DNA from: JAJVID01 sp050247435
GTDB taxonomy: Bacteria > Acidobacteriota > Blastocatellia > RBC074
Direction of reading: 5' to 3'
Assembly (NCBI GenBank): GCA_050247435.1
Contig: JBFWUF010000031.1
Location: forward strand, 43,368-107,367
DNA: 64,000 bases
Position numbers and translations under genes: made by a program
The notes under the pieces: model-generated
Database searches by the model: none
What the model was told of the DNA's origin: nothing
The model's input: the letters and a program-made list of their open reading frames with translations, nothing else
Shown here: positions 1 through 7,972 of the stretch, piece by piece
How the letters are laid out: every line of letters begins with the position of its first letter
Position numbering within the stretch: the stretch's first letter is position 1

Positions 1-506
1 AATCGCTTCACACGCACATCCCAAATCGCATTCCAGTCGTAATTGATGCTTTGCGAGTTTTCGATAATCAGCCCGTCCACCAACGCGCCCGCCGGATTGG
101 TGGCGAAATAAAACGCATTGCGCCGGTCGTGAAACGGATCAAGCAGGATTTGAATCCGGTCGTCGGGTTGCAACAACGCATCGCGACGCATCTGCGTGCC
201 GACGATTTTCTCCGGCTCGGAGTCGTAACACAGCACGCCGATGTAAAGGTTGTCACCGTCCACCAGCAACTTCACTTCGGTGCGCTCGGTGGCGGCAACG
301 CCCGGCTGCGGCTCGCGTTGGCGGATGTCGCCGAGCGTCGCAGCCTGCGTCCAGTCGGATTCATCCAACACACCGTCGAGCGTGATCTTGCCCGTCATCC
401 GCCCGACGGTGAACGACGCGCCATTCTGCCCGCCGGCGCGGACAGGCCAGAGCGCAACAGCCAGGGCGATCAGCAGCGACACGGCAGTGATGCGATTCCC
501 CCTCAT
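1..506 (-). CDS. Secreted CBM9/DUF5916-like protein, N-terminal part (runs off window)
   Basis: Reading from the ATG at 506, an open frame runs to the window edge without a stop, so only about 168 N-terminal residues are present. Residues 1 to about 24 form a basic-hydrophobic signal peptide (MRGNR, then a Leu/Ala-rich core). The next part reads as a family 9 carbohydrate-binding-like module, with the motif GKITLDGVLDESDW followed by a block containing LLVDGDNLYIGVLCYD. This is the arrangement seen in acidobacterial DUF5916 proteins, whose C-terminus is an outer-membrane-like barrel. The gene starts 8 nt after the superoxide dismutase stop and is probably cotranscribed. The family call is from recognition of the N-terminal module only; the substrate is unknown. 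Confidence 0.7.
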   Translation of the reverse strand, partial: MRGNRITAVSLLIALAVALWPVRAGGQNGASFTVGRMTGKITLDGVLDESDWTQAATLGDIRQREPQPGVAATERTEVKLLVDGDNLYIGVLCYDSEPEKIVGTQMRRDALLQPDDRIQILLDPFHDRRNAFYFATNPAGALVDGLIIENSQSINYDWNAIWDVRVKR

Positions 507-514
507 TCGGTCTT

Positions 515-1255
515 TTACCCTCGCAGCGCTGCCGCTGCTTTTTGCGCAACTGTGAAGCGGCGATTCACTTCTTCCCAATGCACGTTCGTCATAAAAGCGT
601 CCACGTATTTTGCTGCCGCCGCGCCGTAATCCATGTGATACGAATGCTCATACATATCGAGCGCCAGCAGCGGACACGAAAACGGCGCGTTGTGCATGTG
701 ATCCCACGCCCAGTAATTGTGCAGTTCGCCCGTCTGAAAATTGTGTGCGAAAACCACCCAACCCGAACCGCCACCGAGCGCATTGCCCGCGCGTTTGAAT
801 TCGGCTTCCCATTGCTCATAGCTGCCTCAGTGCTGTTTGATCGCATTGAGGACATCGCCTGCGGCTTTGCCGTCGCCGCCGAGATTGCCGAAATAGATTT
901 CGTGCAATACGACGGAGCCAGTACGCGCGAGTTCTTCGCGCTTGAGGTCGCCGTAAATGTAGGCGGGCAGGTCTTTGTCGTTGAGCATGGCGGCCAGTCG
1001 CTGCTCGACGGCGTTGAGCGCCTTGACCGCGCCGGTGTAGTTGTTTTCGTGGTGCGAGCGGATCAGCTTTTCCGACAACCCTTTCAGCTTTGCCGGATCG
1101 AACGACAGCGGCTTCGGCTGATGCTGTCCGCCGAATGCTCGCGCTGCGGCGAGAACCGCCGTCTGCGCTTCAGCCGTGATCGGCGTTGCCAGCGCCAGCC
1201 CTGCGCCGCTGGTGAAGAGCGTTTCCATTGCTTCACGTCTCGTGATCTTGTTCAC
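515..1255 (-). pseudogene. Fe/Mn superoxide dismutase with Tat-like signal, interrupted by in-frame TGA
   Basis: Two open segments in the same frame (1255-830 and 826-515) together encode one Fe/Mn superoxide dismutase, separated only by a TGA at 829-827. The GTG start at 1255 is chosen because AAGAGGAA lies just upstream. The N-terminus (VNKITRREAM, then a hydrophobic stretch ending near AEAQTA) looks like a twin-arginine signal, so the enzyme would act outside the cytoplasm. Ligand candidates are a His in SHHENNY (about 68/69), His118, and Asp200 and His204 in the signature DMYEHSY. The stop at codon 143 removes the last two ligands, so the short product should be inactive. Sequence on both sides of the stop is well conserved, which favours a very recent mutation or a base-call error over an old pseudogene. 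Confidence 0.85.
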
Positions 1256-1286
1256 GGTTTCCTCTTTCTGAATGGTTCTCTTTGGT

Positions 1287-2216
1287 TCATTGGTCAGTGC
1301 CAATCATTGCGTAATATCCTTCTCGCGTGCGGACACGCAGTTTCAATCCCTCGGTCGGCGGACTCACGCGGACCTTGATCTTCCGCCATTGCCTCTCCCG
1401 CTCGCCCGCACGAGCTGTGTACGCAAGGCTGTACTGACGGCGTAGCTCCAGCGCAATAGTTGATACCGCCTCTTCCAATTCGGTTGCCGAGTCTGGGAAA
1501 AACGCCGCCCCTCCCGTCTTTCTGGCGAGGTCCTCCAATGTGCTACGCCCCCAGTCATCGTCACCTCCAGCCCATATTTCATAACCAATGCAATAGATCA
1601 GAATATTTTCCTCTCTGAGCAGTCGGTACAGATCGCCCTTGCTGAATCGTGAAGCGTTATCTGCTCCGTCGGAAACGATCAGCAGGGCGCGTTTGGCGTG
1701 GCGACCTGAGCGGAGTTTCTCGATTCCCAGATATACAGCATCATACAGCGCCGTCCTCCCTTCGGCTTTGGTTGCCTCAAGCCTGCTTGTAATCGAATCC
1801 GCATCCGCAAAATCCGCCATCAGGTCGCATTGCCGGTTAAAGCCCAACAGGAAGAAGTCATCATCCTGATGGGATGTCTGCATAAAGGTTTTCACCGCTT
1901 CACGAGAGTTCGGAAGCTTCTTTTTCATGCTTCCCGACAAGTCAAAGATAATCCCGATGCTCAGCGGCTCGTCTTCACATAGGAAGTATTCAATTTGCTG
2001 CTGCACATTGTTCTCGTACACCTGAAAATGCTGCGGCTCCAATCCCGTGACTGCCACATTCCGGCGATCCGTCACCGTTACGCGGAGATTCACGATGTCC
2101 GTGTTCAGCTTGATGGCAGGCGCTGGCGGAGCCGGTGATTGCACTTGTCCGAAACTCGCAGCCGCGCCTATAACCGCAAAAACAAAACTCAGCCATGTAT
2201 TGCGATAGCTTTTCAT
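1287..2216 (-). CDS. Secreted VWFA-related protein (acidobacterial type)
   Basis: A 309-residue protein starting at ATG 2216, preceded by GAGG and 7 nt after the sensor kinase stop. It has a signal peptide (MKSYRNTW, hydrophobic core to about residue 23), then a segment with IKLNTDIVNLRVTVTD and VYENN. This is the pre-VWA region typical of the acidobacterial VWFA-related family (known to me as TIGR03436). A von Willebrand A domain follows, with an intact MIDAS DLSGSM at residues 92-97 and VSDGADN further on. The family is abundant in Acidobacteriota and is presumed to bind extracellular ligands through a metal; the actual role is unknown. Its place in the two-component operon suggests regulated expression with its neighbours. 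Confidence 0.85.
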   Translation of the reverse strand: MKSYRNTWLSFVFAVIGAAASFGQVQSPAPPAPAIKLNTDIVNLRVTVTDRRNVAVTGLEPQHFQVYENNVQQQIEYFLCEDEPLSIGIIFDLSGSMKKKLPNSREAVKTFMQTSHQDDDFFLLGFNRQCDLMADFADADSITSRLEATKAEGRTALYDAVYLGIEKLRSGRHAKRALLIVSDGADNASRFSKGDLYRLLREENILIYCIGYEIWAGGDDDWGRSTLEDLARKTGGAAFFPDSATELEEAVSTIALELRRQYSLAYTARAGERERQWRKIKVRVSPPTEGLKLRVRTREGYYAMIGTDQ

Positions 2217-2223
2217 AAAAACC

Positions 2224-3642
2224 TCATTGCTGCCTTTCGCCAGGCAGCGGCAATTCCACGCGGAAGCAGCTCCCTCGGCCTTCGACGCTCTCAACCGTGA
2301 CCTCTCCGCCGTGCGCCGTCACGATGGATTTCACAATCGCCAATCCCAAACCTGTGCCGCCCATTTGCCGCGAACGCGCCTTGTCCACGCGGTAAAACCG
2401 CTCGAACAAATGCGGCAGCGCATCCACCGGAATGCCCAAACCGCTGTCTTCAACTCGCAGCACGGCGTGCCGGTTTTCAGCGCCGACACTGACTTTGACC
2501 GCGCCGCCATCCGGCGTGTACTTGATTGCGTTGTCTACCAGATTGACGACGACTTGTTTGATGCGCGCCTGATCGCCTTGAATCGTGAGACCACTGTCGG
2601 TTTTGCAACTGAGCGCGATGTTGCGGTCTTCCGCCAGCAAGCGCATCTGCTCTACGGTTGTGCTGGTTAGTTCGGCCAGGTCGAAGCTGACGCGCGCCAT
2701 CTGCGCTTCGCCCGCATCAAGGTGCGAAATCGCCAGCAGGCTTTCGACAATGCGTGACAATCGTTCGGTCTCTTCAAGCGAACTGCCAATCGTGTCACGG
2801 GTGTCATCATCCAGACGCGGACGTTGCGCAATGGCTTCGAGTTCGCCGCGCAACACGGTCAGCGGCGTGCGCAATTCGTGCGAGGCGTCGGCGGTGAAAC
2901 GCCGGATATATTGGAACGACTCGTCCAGCCGCGCGATCATCCGGTTGAGCGCCAGCGCCAGTCGCTCCAACTCATCGCCCGAATGCGTTACCGGCAACCG
3001 TTCACTCAAATTGCGCGAGGTGATTTGTTCCGCCCCACCCGCGATTTCATCCAACGGCTGCAACGCGCGCCTCATCATCCAGTAACCGCCCGCGACCGCA
3101 ATGCCGATCATCACCGGCAGCGCAATCGCCAGCGTCAACAACAACCCGCGCAACACGTTTTCAATGGAGTCATACAGGGCGCCACTCTCGATCACAAAGC
3201 GGCTGCCATCGCGCGCGGTGAACGGCAAACTGTGTATAAGCAACTCACCGCCACCCGGCAAATGTTCTTCGCGTGTGGCTGCTTCTGCGGATGACAGCGG
3301 TGCGGCGGAAATCTGCGCCGGGTCGAAGCCCTTGCCGCGCGGTGTGCCTGAAACATACAGGGCGCTGCCGTCAGCGCGTGTCACCCGTACAAAATGGTCG
3401 TTCTGCTCTGGCGCGTAATGCTCATTGATTTCGTCAATCACATAGCGTTCGCCGCTCGTTCGCACGTCTATCAGAAAATCTTCGCCAATCTGGCGCGCCT
3501 GCCGGACGAGTGAATCGCTCAGCGACCGGTGCAGGTAACGCGCCAGTCCGAACCACGTCGCGCCGCCGAAAAGCAGCAACACCAGCGCGAGCAACCCGGC
3601 GTACCACGCCGTCAGCCGGAAGCGCAGCGAACGCACGTTCAT
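2224..3642 (-). CDS. Membrane sensor histidine kinase (HAMP-HisKA-HATPase)
   Basis: A 472-residue kinase. The start at 3642 is chosen because its ATG overlaps the regulator stop by 4 nt (ATGA) behind GAGGAAAC; an upstream extension of the frame lies inside the regulator gene. Two membrane segments (about 12-32 and 165-187) flank a periplasmic sensor region of about 130 residues. A HAMP linker follows, then the phosphoacceptor box ASHELRTP with His255, and the ATPase boxes DNAIKYTPDG (N), DSGLGIP (G1) and GGTGLGLAI (G2). All catalytic boxes are intact. The architecture resembles metal- or envelope-stress kinases such as CusS, but the signal cannot be told from sequence. It is the partner of the regulator just upstream. 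Confidence 0.93.
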   Translation of the reverse strand: MNVRSLRFRLTAWYAGLLALVLLLFGGATWFGLARYLHRSLSDSLVRQARQIGEDFLIDVRTSGERYVIDEINEHYAPEQNDHFVRVTRADGSALYVSGTPRGKGFDPAQISAAPLSSAEAATREEHLPGGGELLIHSLPFTARDGSRFVIESGALYDSIENVLRGLLLTLAIALPVMIGIAVAGGYWMMRRALQPLDEIAGGAEQITSRNLSERLPVTHSGDELERLALALNRMIARLDESFQYIRRFTADASHELRTPLTVLRGELEAIAQRPRLDDDTRDTIGSSLEETERLSRIVESLLAISHLDAGEAQMARVSFDLAELTSTTVEQMRLLAEDRNIALSCKTDSGLTIQGDQARIKQVVVNLVDNAIKYTPDGGAVKVSVGAENRHAVLRVEDSGLGIPVDALPHLFERFYRVDKARSRQMGGTGLGLAIVKSIVTAHGGEVTVESVEGRGSCFRVELPLPGERQQ

Positions 3643-4328
3643 GTTTCCTCCTCGTCGCTGATGGCATAACCGACGCCGCGTACCGTGCGCAGCAGTTTGC
3701 GTTCGTGCGCTTCGTCCACTTTGGCGCGCAAGTGGCGCACGTACACATCTACGATGTTCGTCGCGCCATCGAAGCTCTGATCCCAAACGTGTTCAATAAT
3801 CATGGTGCGTGAAAGGACGCGGCCCGCATTGCTCATCAGGTATTCCAGCAGCGCGTATTCCTTGCTCGTCAATTCGATTTTCCGTCCGGCTCGCTTCACC
3901 TGTTGCGACAAGCGATCCAGTTCGAGATCGGCAACGCGCAGCACATGCGCGCGCCCGCTCATTTGGGCAGCACCGCGCCGCAATAAGGCTTTGACGCGCA
4001 CCAGCAATTCGGCAAAGGCGAACGGCTTCGTCAGGTAATCATCCGCACCCAGTTCAAAATGCGTCACCTTGTCGCTGAGCGCATCGCGCGCCGTCAGTAC
4101 CAGCACGGGAACGTGCGCGTCGCCTAACCGCACGTGCCGCAACACCTCCGTGCCGCTCAGACCCGGCAGCATCAAATCAAGAATGATGAGGTCGTATGTA
4201 TAAGTCTGCGCCAGTTCCAGCCCGTTGCTGCCATTGGCAGCGACATCCACGGCAAAGCGTTCCGCCGTCAATCCTCTGACGATCAAGCGGGAAACTTTCT
4301 CTTCGTCCTCGATCAGCAATATACGCAT
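3639..4328 (-). CDS. OmpR-family response regulator
   Basis: A 229-residue response regulator and first gene of the left minus-strand string. The receiver domain (1-115) has the acidic pocket EDE at 7-9, the phosphoacceptor Asp51 in LDLMLPG, Thr79 and Lys101 in the LTKPF loop. A winged-helix DNA-binding domain (about 128-225) contains ELTSKEYALLEYL and the closing RTVRGVGY motif of the OmpR/PhoB class. It overlaps the kinase gene by 4 nt, and the close spacing suggests that the VWA protein, the dismutase and the CBM9-like protein belong to the same transcript. Its target promoters are not visible. Confidence 0.94.
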   Translation of the reverse strand: MRILLIEDEEKVSRLIVRGLTAERFAVDVAANGSNGLELAQTYTYDLIILDLMLPGLSGTEVLRHVRLGDAHVPVLVLTARDALSDKVTHFELGADDYLTKPFAFAELLVRVKALLRRGAAQMSGRAHVLRVADLELDRLSQQVKRAGRKIELTSKEYALLEYLMSNAGRVLSRTMIIEHVWDQSFDGATNIVDVYVRHLRAKVDEAHERKLLRTVRGVGYAISDEEET

Positions 4329-4435
4329 GGTGAATGTGACCTCCGGCAGGTTAGCGGGTGAACATTAAAGCCAGATGAACGTCGGATGAATTTTTCTTCA
4401 GAACGACGAGTCTGTCTATATTCGGTAGGCAATGA

Positions 4436-4711
4436 TGGAATCCATATTCCCCCTGGCAATGGTGGCGGCGGATCAAAGCAGCCTTCGGCTTGGGATCATT
4501 CATCAGTGCATCGTGGCACAAACCTGATGACCTGTTCGCCCTGCTCACCGAAGGCGGCTGTCAGGCGCGGCGACTGGGCCGCGCAATTTTCTGGCCGCCT
4601 CTCAATGTTCGAGATGCGCTGCGGTGGCGTTCATTAACTGAATGGGCAGGCGCAAGACTCTGGCCGTGGGCCGGAGCCTGGTATGCAATCGGCGGCGCGA
4701 AAAAACGCTGA
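4436..4711 (+). pseudogene. Remnant of a SAM-dependent methyltransferase C-terminus
   Basis: A plus-strand frame opens directly after a stop at 4433 and runs to a stop at 4711 with no proper start. It begins WNPYSPWQWWRR and continues through LTEGGCQARRLGRAIFWPP to GAWYAIGGAKKR. This is the layout of the last 90 or so residues of UbiE-type class I methyltransferases (aromatic insert, final helix, GF/GC strand, closing beta strands). The SAM-binding half is absent: the sequence upstream is the promoter side of the response regulator gene. I read it as a decayed 3' end. It could also be a chance open frame, so confidence is moderate. Confidence 0.45.
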
Positions 4712-4813
4712 CAGAGCATCAAGCCGCATTGACTCGGCGACGCGAAGAGGCCGTAGTTTCACGGTCGGCGGGGTTTCTGCGGCAGCGGGCACAGTTCCGC
4801 GCCGGTTTTCAGT

Positions 4814-5452
4814 TCAGTCCTGACAGATCTCTTGTGGACGAACGGCAATCGCCCAGTACAACGTTCGCGCTCCTGTCTGTCGTTCTTCAATCCGCAGACA
4901 TTCAAAGCCGCTCTCCCACAGCAGGCGTCTGACCTCATCAGGTCGCCGCAATGCATAGATCGGAGCAGGAAAGTTCTGAAGCGCTTCTTCGTCATAGCGA
5001 AATCCCAGCACGAAGCGCCCGCCGACTCGCAGCACACGGCGAATCTCCCGCAACGACCGCAACGGATCAGGCCAGAAATAAATGGTGTGAACTGAGTAGA
5101 CCTTGTCGAAATGCGCATCGTGGTAAGGCAAAGAGGCGGCGTCCGCCAGCCTCAAATCTGCCTGGCCACCGCGCAGCAAACGGCGGTTATAGCGCGCCGC
5201 CATCCGCAGCATCACCGCCGACACGTCCACTCCCGCCACCAGGCCCTGATTGGCTCGTTCTGCCGCGCGAGCAATCGTGTGGCCGTGACCAAAGCCGATT
5301 TCCAGCACTGCATCCTTTGGTACGAGTTCCAGCAAATCCAGCGTGATGTCATTCTCCGGCGCTGTTTCGACAGCCATCACGCGCGCCAGCACATGTCCGA
5401 AAAAGCCGGAAGGACAGGCGGATTGTCTGGCAATGAATTCTGGTCGGCGCAT
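4814..5452 (-). CDS. Class I SAM-dependent methyltransferase
   Basis: A 212-residue soluble protein with a complete methyltransferase fold. Motif I is VLEIGFGHGHT (about residues 49-59), the acidic ribose-binding residue is in VAGVDVS, motif II is around RLADAASLPY, and DKVYSVHTIYFWPDP with LREIRRVLRVGGRFVLGF gives motifs III and post-III. The layout is UbiE/Methyltransf_11-like; the substrate cannot be inferred. It starts 66 nt after the small membrane protein gene on the same strand, so the two may be cotranscribed. It is intact, unlike the methyltransferase remnant next to it at 4436-4711. Confidence 0.85.
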   Translation of the reverse strand: MRRPEFIARQSACPSGFFGHVLARVMAVETAPENDITLDLLELVPKDAVLEIGFGHGHTIARAAERANQGLVAGVDVSAVMLRMAARYNRRLLRGGQADLRLADAASLPYHDAHFDKVYSVHTIYFWPDPLRSLREIRRVLRVGGRFVLGFRYDEEALQNFPAPIYALRRPDEVRRLLWESGFECLRIEERQTGARTLYWAIAVRPQEICQD

Positions 5453-5518
5453 CGTTCAGGCCTCCTTTATTGTTTCGTGTGATTGTTTGGTAGCGCGTCC
5501 AGCGCCTGGCGCTCTGGT

Positions 5519-5713
5519 TCAGGTGTGAGGCGGGCGCAGCACCGCGCGAATCCCCAAATAATAAGTCAGACAAGCGCCGGCAACTGTTACGGCAAACCCA
5601 ATGGTCAGAGCATTGACCCCGGCAATACAGCTTTTAGGAATGACAAAACAGTATGCGGCCACCATCGTTTGCACGACGAAACCAATCAGCGGATAAAAGT
5701 ATCGTAATTTCAT
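5519..5713 (-). CDS. Small inner-membrane protein of unknown function
   Basis: A 64-residue protein starting MKLRYFYPLIGFVV. The ATG at 5713 is preferred over an upstream in-frame start because AAAGGAAAG lies about 9 nt before it. Two hydrophobic segments (about 7-27 and 32-54) and a positive C-terminus (RAVLRPPHT) suggest a two-pass membrane protein. I recognise no family. It sits between the TetR regulator and the methyltransferase, all on the minus strand. Confidence 0.55.
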   Translation of the reverse strand: MKLRYFYPLIGFVVQTMVAAYCFVIPKSCIAGVNALTIGFAVTVAGACLTYYLGIRAVLRPPHT

Positions 5714-5764
5714 TTGCAGGCTTTCCTTTACTTGGAATTTTGTGTGACGCAGTGACACCCCATT

Positions 5765-6499
5765 TCAAGGACGAGTCCTGCCTCCGCGCGGGCGGGTTGG
5801 TAATTTCACTTGGATAAAGCTCCTGACAATCAATTGCACCACCGTCTCGCGCACCGTTTCGTCATCGCCCGGTTGCAAATCGGGATCACTGTATCGGTGA
5901 CGCGCAAAAAATGTGACTGTTTCCAGCAGGTAGCGCGCAGCCACCGCCGGGTCACGAACGGGCTGAAAATGACCGCTGCCGCTGCGCTGCTTGATGTATC
6001 GGGTCAGCCGTTCCAGCAGTTGACGCCGTGTGCGGACAAAAAAGAGAATGAACAAATCTGGCTGGTCAATGGCAGATCGCTCCAGCACAGTAGCCGGTTC
6101 GCGCGTATCGTAAATCCGCTGATAAAGTTCCCGCACAATCTCTTCCAGTTCGGCGCCGACATCTGCAACCTGCCGCCGTTTAAGGGCGGTGTCCAGTTTT
6201 GCAAGGACGAAGGTGTTTTCAATCTGTTCCTCAATGCGCTTGAGCAATTGCTTGCGCGTCGGCGTGCGAAGCGGCAACCTGGCGGGTAAAGTCGCAGGCT
6301 CCTGGCGTCCCCCCTGATCCACCAGCAGGTAAAAAAGCGCCTCCTTGCTCTCGACGTAGTTGTAGAGAGAACCCTGCGCGACACCCATCTCTGCCGCCAC
6401 ATCTGACATGCGGGCGCGACTGAGACCTTTTTGCGCAAAGACGCGCATGGATGCCTGTAACAATCTTTCCAGCAAATCGGTTGAATGAGTTCGCGCCAT
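5765..6499 (-). CDS. TetR/AcrR-family transcriptional regulator
   Basis: A 244-residue repressor. The start MARTHSTD at 6499 is preferred; an upstream in-frame ATG at 6532 would place the coding start inside the operator palindrome. The N-terminal helix-turn-helix includes LLQASMRVFAQKGLSRARMSDVAAEMGVAQGSLYNYVES split over the usual three helices (about 9-55). The remaining 190 residues form the ligand-binding and dimer domain, with no close family recognised. The palindrome directly upstream implies autoregulation. Its likely targets are the nearby membrane or methyltransferase genes or, before the island inserted, the ABC exporter now at 61.2-62.8 kb; that last point is inference. Confidence 0.9.
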   Translation of the reverse strand: MARTHSTDLLERLLQASMRVFAQKGLSRARMSDVAAEMGVAQGSLYNYVESKEALFYLLVDQGGRQEPATLPARLPLRTPTRKQLLKRIEEQIENTFVLAKLDTALKRRQVADVGAELEEIVRELYQRIYDTREPATVLERSAIDQPDLFILFFVRTRRQLLERLTRYIKQRSGSGHFQPVRDPAVAARYLLETVTFFARHRYSDPDLQPGDDETVRETVVQLIVRSFIQVKLPTRPRGGRTRP

Positions 6500-6510
6500 A
6501 ATCTCACTAA

Positions 6511-6537
6511 AATAACTGACTGATTCAGTCATTTATT
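6511..6537. promoter_or_regulatory. Palindromic operator upstream of TetR gene
   Basis: A perfect inverted repeat TGACTGA-T-TCAGTCA occupies 6517-6531. The symmetry continues outward over AATAA/TTATT with one mismatched pair, giving 13-bp arms around a single central base. It lies 12 nt upstream of the chosen TetR start. Such near-perfect palindromes are typical TetR-family operators, so the site is probably bound by the adjacent regulator. Confidence 0.75.
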
Positions 6538-6742
6538 ATCAAATGTGAGAATCGTAACGCAAGACCTTTGCCGGAAGTTCCCTGATTTTTCTGTCAATAA
6601 TCAGGACGGCTGCACTGGCCCATGCATTATTTGTTTTCAACTCCAGCCATTGAATTGAATGACCAGGTGCGAAACACTGGTCCTAAGATGAAACATATTT
6701 CGTGCCGAAGTGTTCAGGGAAAACAGACTGGTAAAGCCTGAA

Positions 6743-7519
6743 TCAGTAACCTTTATTTCTTTGTCGTAGCGTCAACGCCTGCATCCACAAATCGAGAAAT
6801 TGCTGAAGATGAGCCACATCCCTGCCGAGCCATTCATCGAGTTGCGCAATCTGTTTGCACGCCTGCTGTGCTTCCAGCCAATTTTTTCTCAAGCACCGCA
6901 CGTTGCGCGTCGTCCACTCAACGCCCGTGATCGGACATTCGTAAGAAGCGTCGAGCCAGGGATTGCCGGTATTATGGTCAAGCGTGAGCAGCGCCAGATT
7001 GAGCCAGCACAATGGCTCGCTGACGCGGCGGCAGAGGCGAGCCAGCCGGTCACAATCAATCATCTTGTCCTGCCATTGCTGTTGCGCATTGGCCGCCGTC
7101 CTGAAGATTTCGTTTTCGGTGTCGTTCGGTTCCCAGGCTCCAATCAGGATGAGCAACACTTGCCAGAGCGGCATCAACTCTTCGATGTCGTCGTTCCACC
7201 ATTCGCCAAAGATCGGCTCAATCGGGATGTAACTGAGCGGCAAATCTTCATTCCGCCATCCGTCAAAACAATAATCGGGAATCTCGAACAGGTGTTTGCT
7301 CACCAGTTCAAGGCATTCCACCAGCGCCGCCTGCAAATCACCGGCTCTTGCAATTACCCTGCGTTTGCTTGCGGCAAATTCCTGCGGAAAGAAGTGATGG
7401 TAGATTTTGAGCAGCGCCGCCGCTTCGTCCAGATCGCCAAGGCGGTTGACGGCTTGCTGCGGGCTGATGAATCGGCAGGTCAGATATTCAATGGCAAGCG
7501 CGGGATTCATACTGGTCAA
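6743..7519 (-). CDS. Hypothetical protein, last gene of the element's maintenance operon
   Basis: A 258-residue, Trp-rich acidic protein (PLSYIPIEPIFGEWWNDD; LMPLWQVLLILIGAWEP). I recognise no family and see no signal peptide or nucleotide-binding motif. Its ATG overlaps the stop of the PRTRC-C-like gene by 4 nt (ATGA), so the two are almost certainly translated together. It is the leftmost gene I assign to the mobile element. The 210 bp beyond it, up to the TetR operator, should contain the left junction. Confidence 0.6.
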   Translation of the reverse strand: MTSMNPALAIEYLTCRFISPQQAVNRLGDLDEAAALLKIYHHFFPQEFAASKRRVIARAGDLQAALVECLELVSKHLFEIPDYCFDGWRNEDLPLSYIPIEPIFGEWWNDDIEELMPLWQVLLILIGAWEPNDTENEIFRTAANAQQQWQDKMIDCDRLARLCRRVSEPLCWLNLALLTLDHNTGNPWLDASYECPITGVEWTTRNVRCLRKNWLEAQQACKQIAQLDEWLGRDVAHLQQFLDLWMQALTLRQRNKGY

Positions 7520-7959
7520 AATCCACCCGGAACTGATCTCGCGGCAACGGGCTTTGCATCTGCAAGCAGTTTGAGCGATGCCTTCACCTCTTTAATCTGT
7601 TTCTGCCCGTCGTTCATCGCCCGGCGAATTCCCGGTTGCAGCCGCATCAGCTTCTGCACATCGAGTTCTCCCCGTTCTTCCATCCGCCGCAGCTTGTCTT
7701 GCATCAACACCGCGGGATTGACCATTTCCGCTGCATTTCGCAGCACGGTGAGAACATCAGCCCTGCTGAACCCTTTCGTTCCCGCGCGCTTCGCCATCGT
7801 CACAACGAGCCTGCCGTCCTGTTCTGACCGCGTGATTTCGGCATTCGCCATCTCGGGATAAAACGGCGTCAACGCTTCCCGCAATCGCTGATCGTCGCGC
7901 GCGATGTCATCCTTGAGTTCAAACTCAGTACCATCCGTGCTGATTTTGATGAGTGCCAT
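7516..7959 (-). CDS. PRTRC system protein C-like domain protein
   Basis: A 147-residue protein starting MALIKISTDG at 7959 behind AAGGAG. Residues about 8-60 match the pattern I know from PRTRC system protein C: a short leading strand, then FYPEMANAEI, a polar stretch, and RAGTKG. PRTRC gene sets (ParB-related, ThiF-related cassette) occur on plasmids and integrative elements. The remaining 85 residues form a helical extension (VLMQDKLRRMEERGELDVQKLM) not usual in that short family. The protein lies in the same operon as ParB and the clamp. No catalytic motif is visible and the molecular role is unknown. Confidence 0.55.
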   Translation of the reverse strand: MALIKISTDGTEFELKDDIARDDQRLREALTPFYPEMANAEITRSEQDGRLVVTMAKRAGTKGFSRADVLTVLRNAAEMVNPAVLMQDKLRRMEERGELDVQKLMRLQPGIRRAMNDGQKQIKEVKASLKLLADAKPVAARSVPGGF

Positions 7960-7972
7960 AGTTCGCGCTCCT

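Noticed and set aside
827..829. Selenocysteine codon in the superoxide dismutase
   Set aside because: The place aligns with a residue before GSYEQW that is not catalytic, and no known dismutase uses selenocysteine.
542..1378. Long plus-strand open frame of 278 codons
   Set aside because: It runs antisense to the superoxide dismutase, whose domain signature is certain; no homology-like pattern is visible in the plus frame.
6581..6605. Hairpin CCTGATT/AATCAGG as a terminator
   Set aside because: There is no T run after it in either direction and the loop is 11 nt; probably chance or an unrelated element end.
6800..7861. Plus-strand frame of 353 codons
   Set aside because: It is antisense to two overlapping minus-strand genes with good ribosome sites and coupling; typical shadow frame in GC-rich DNA.
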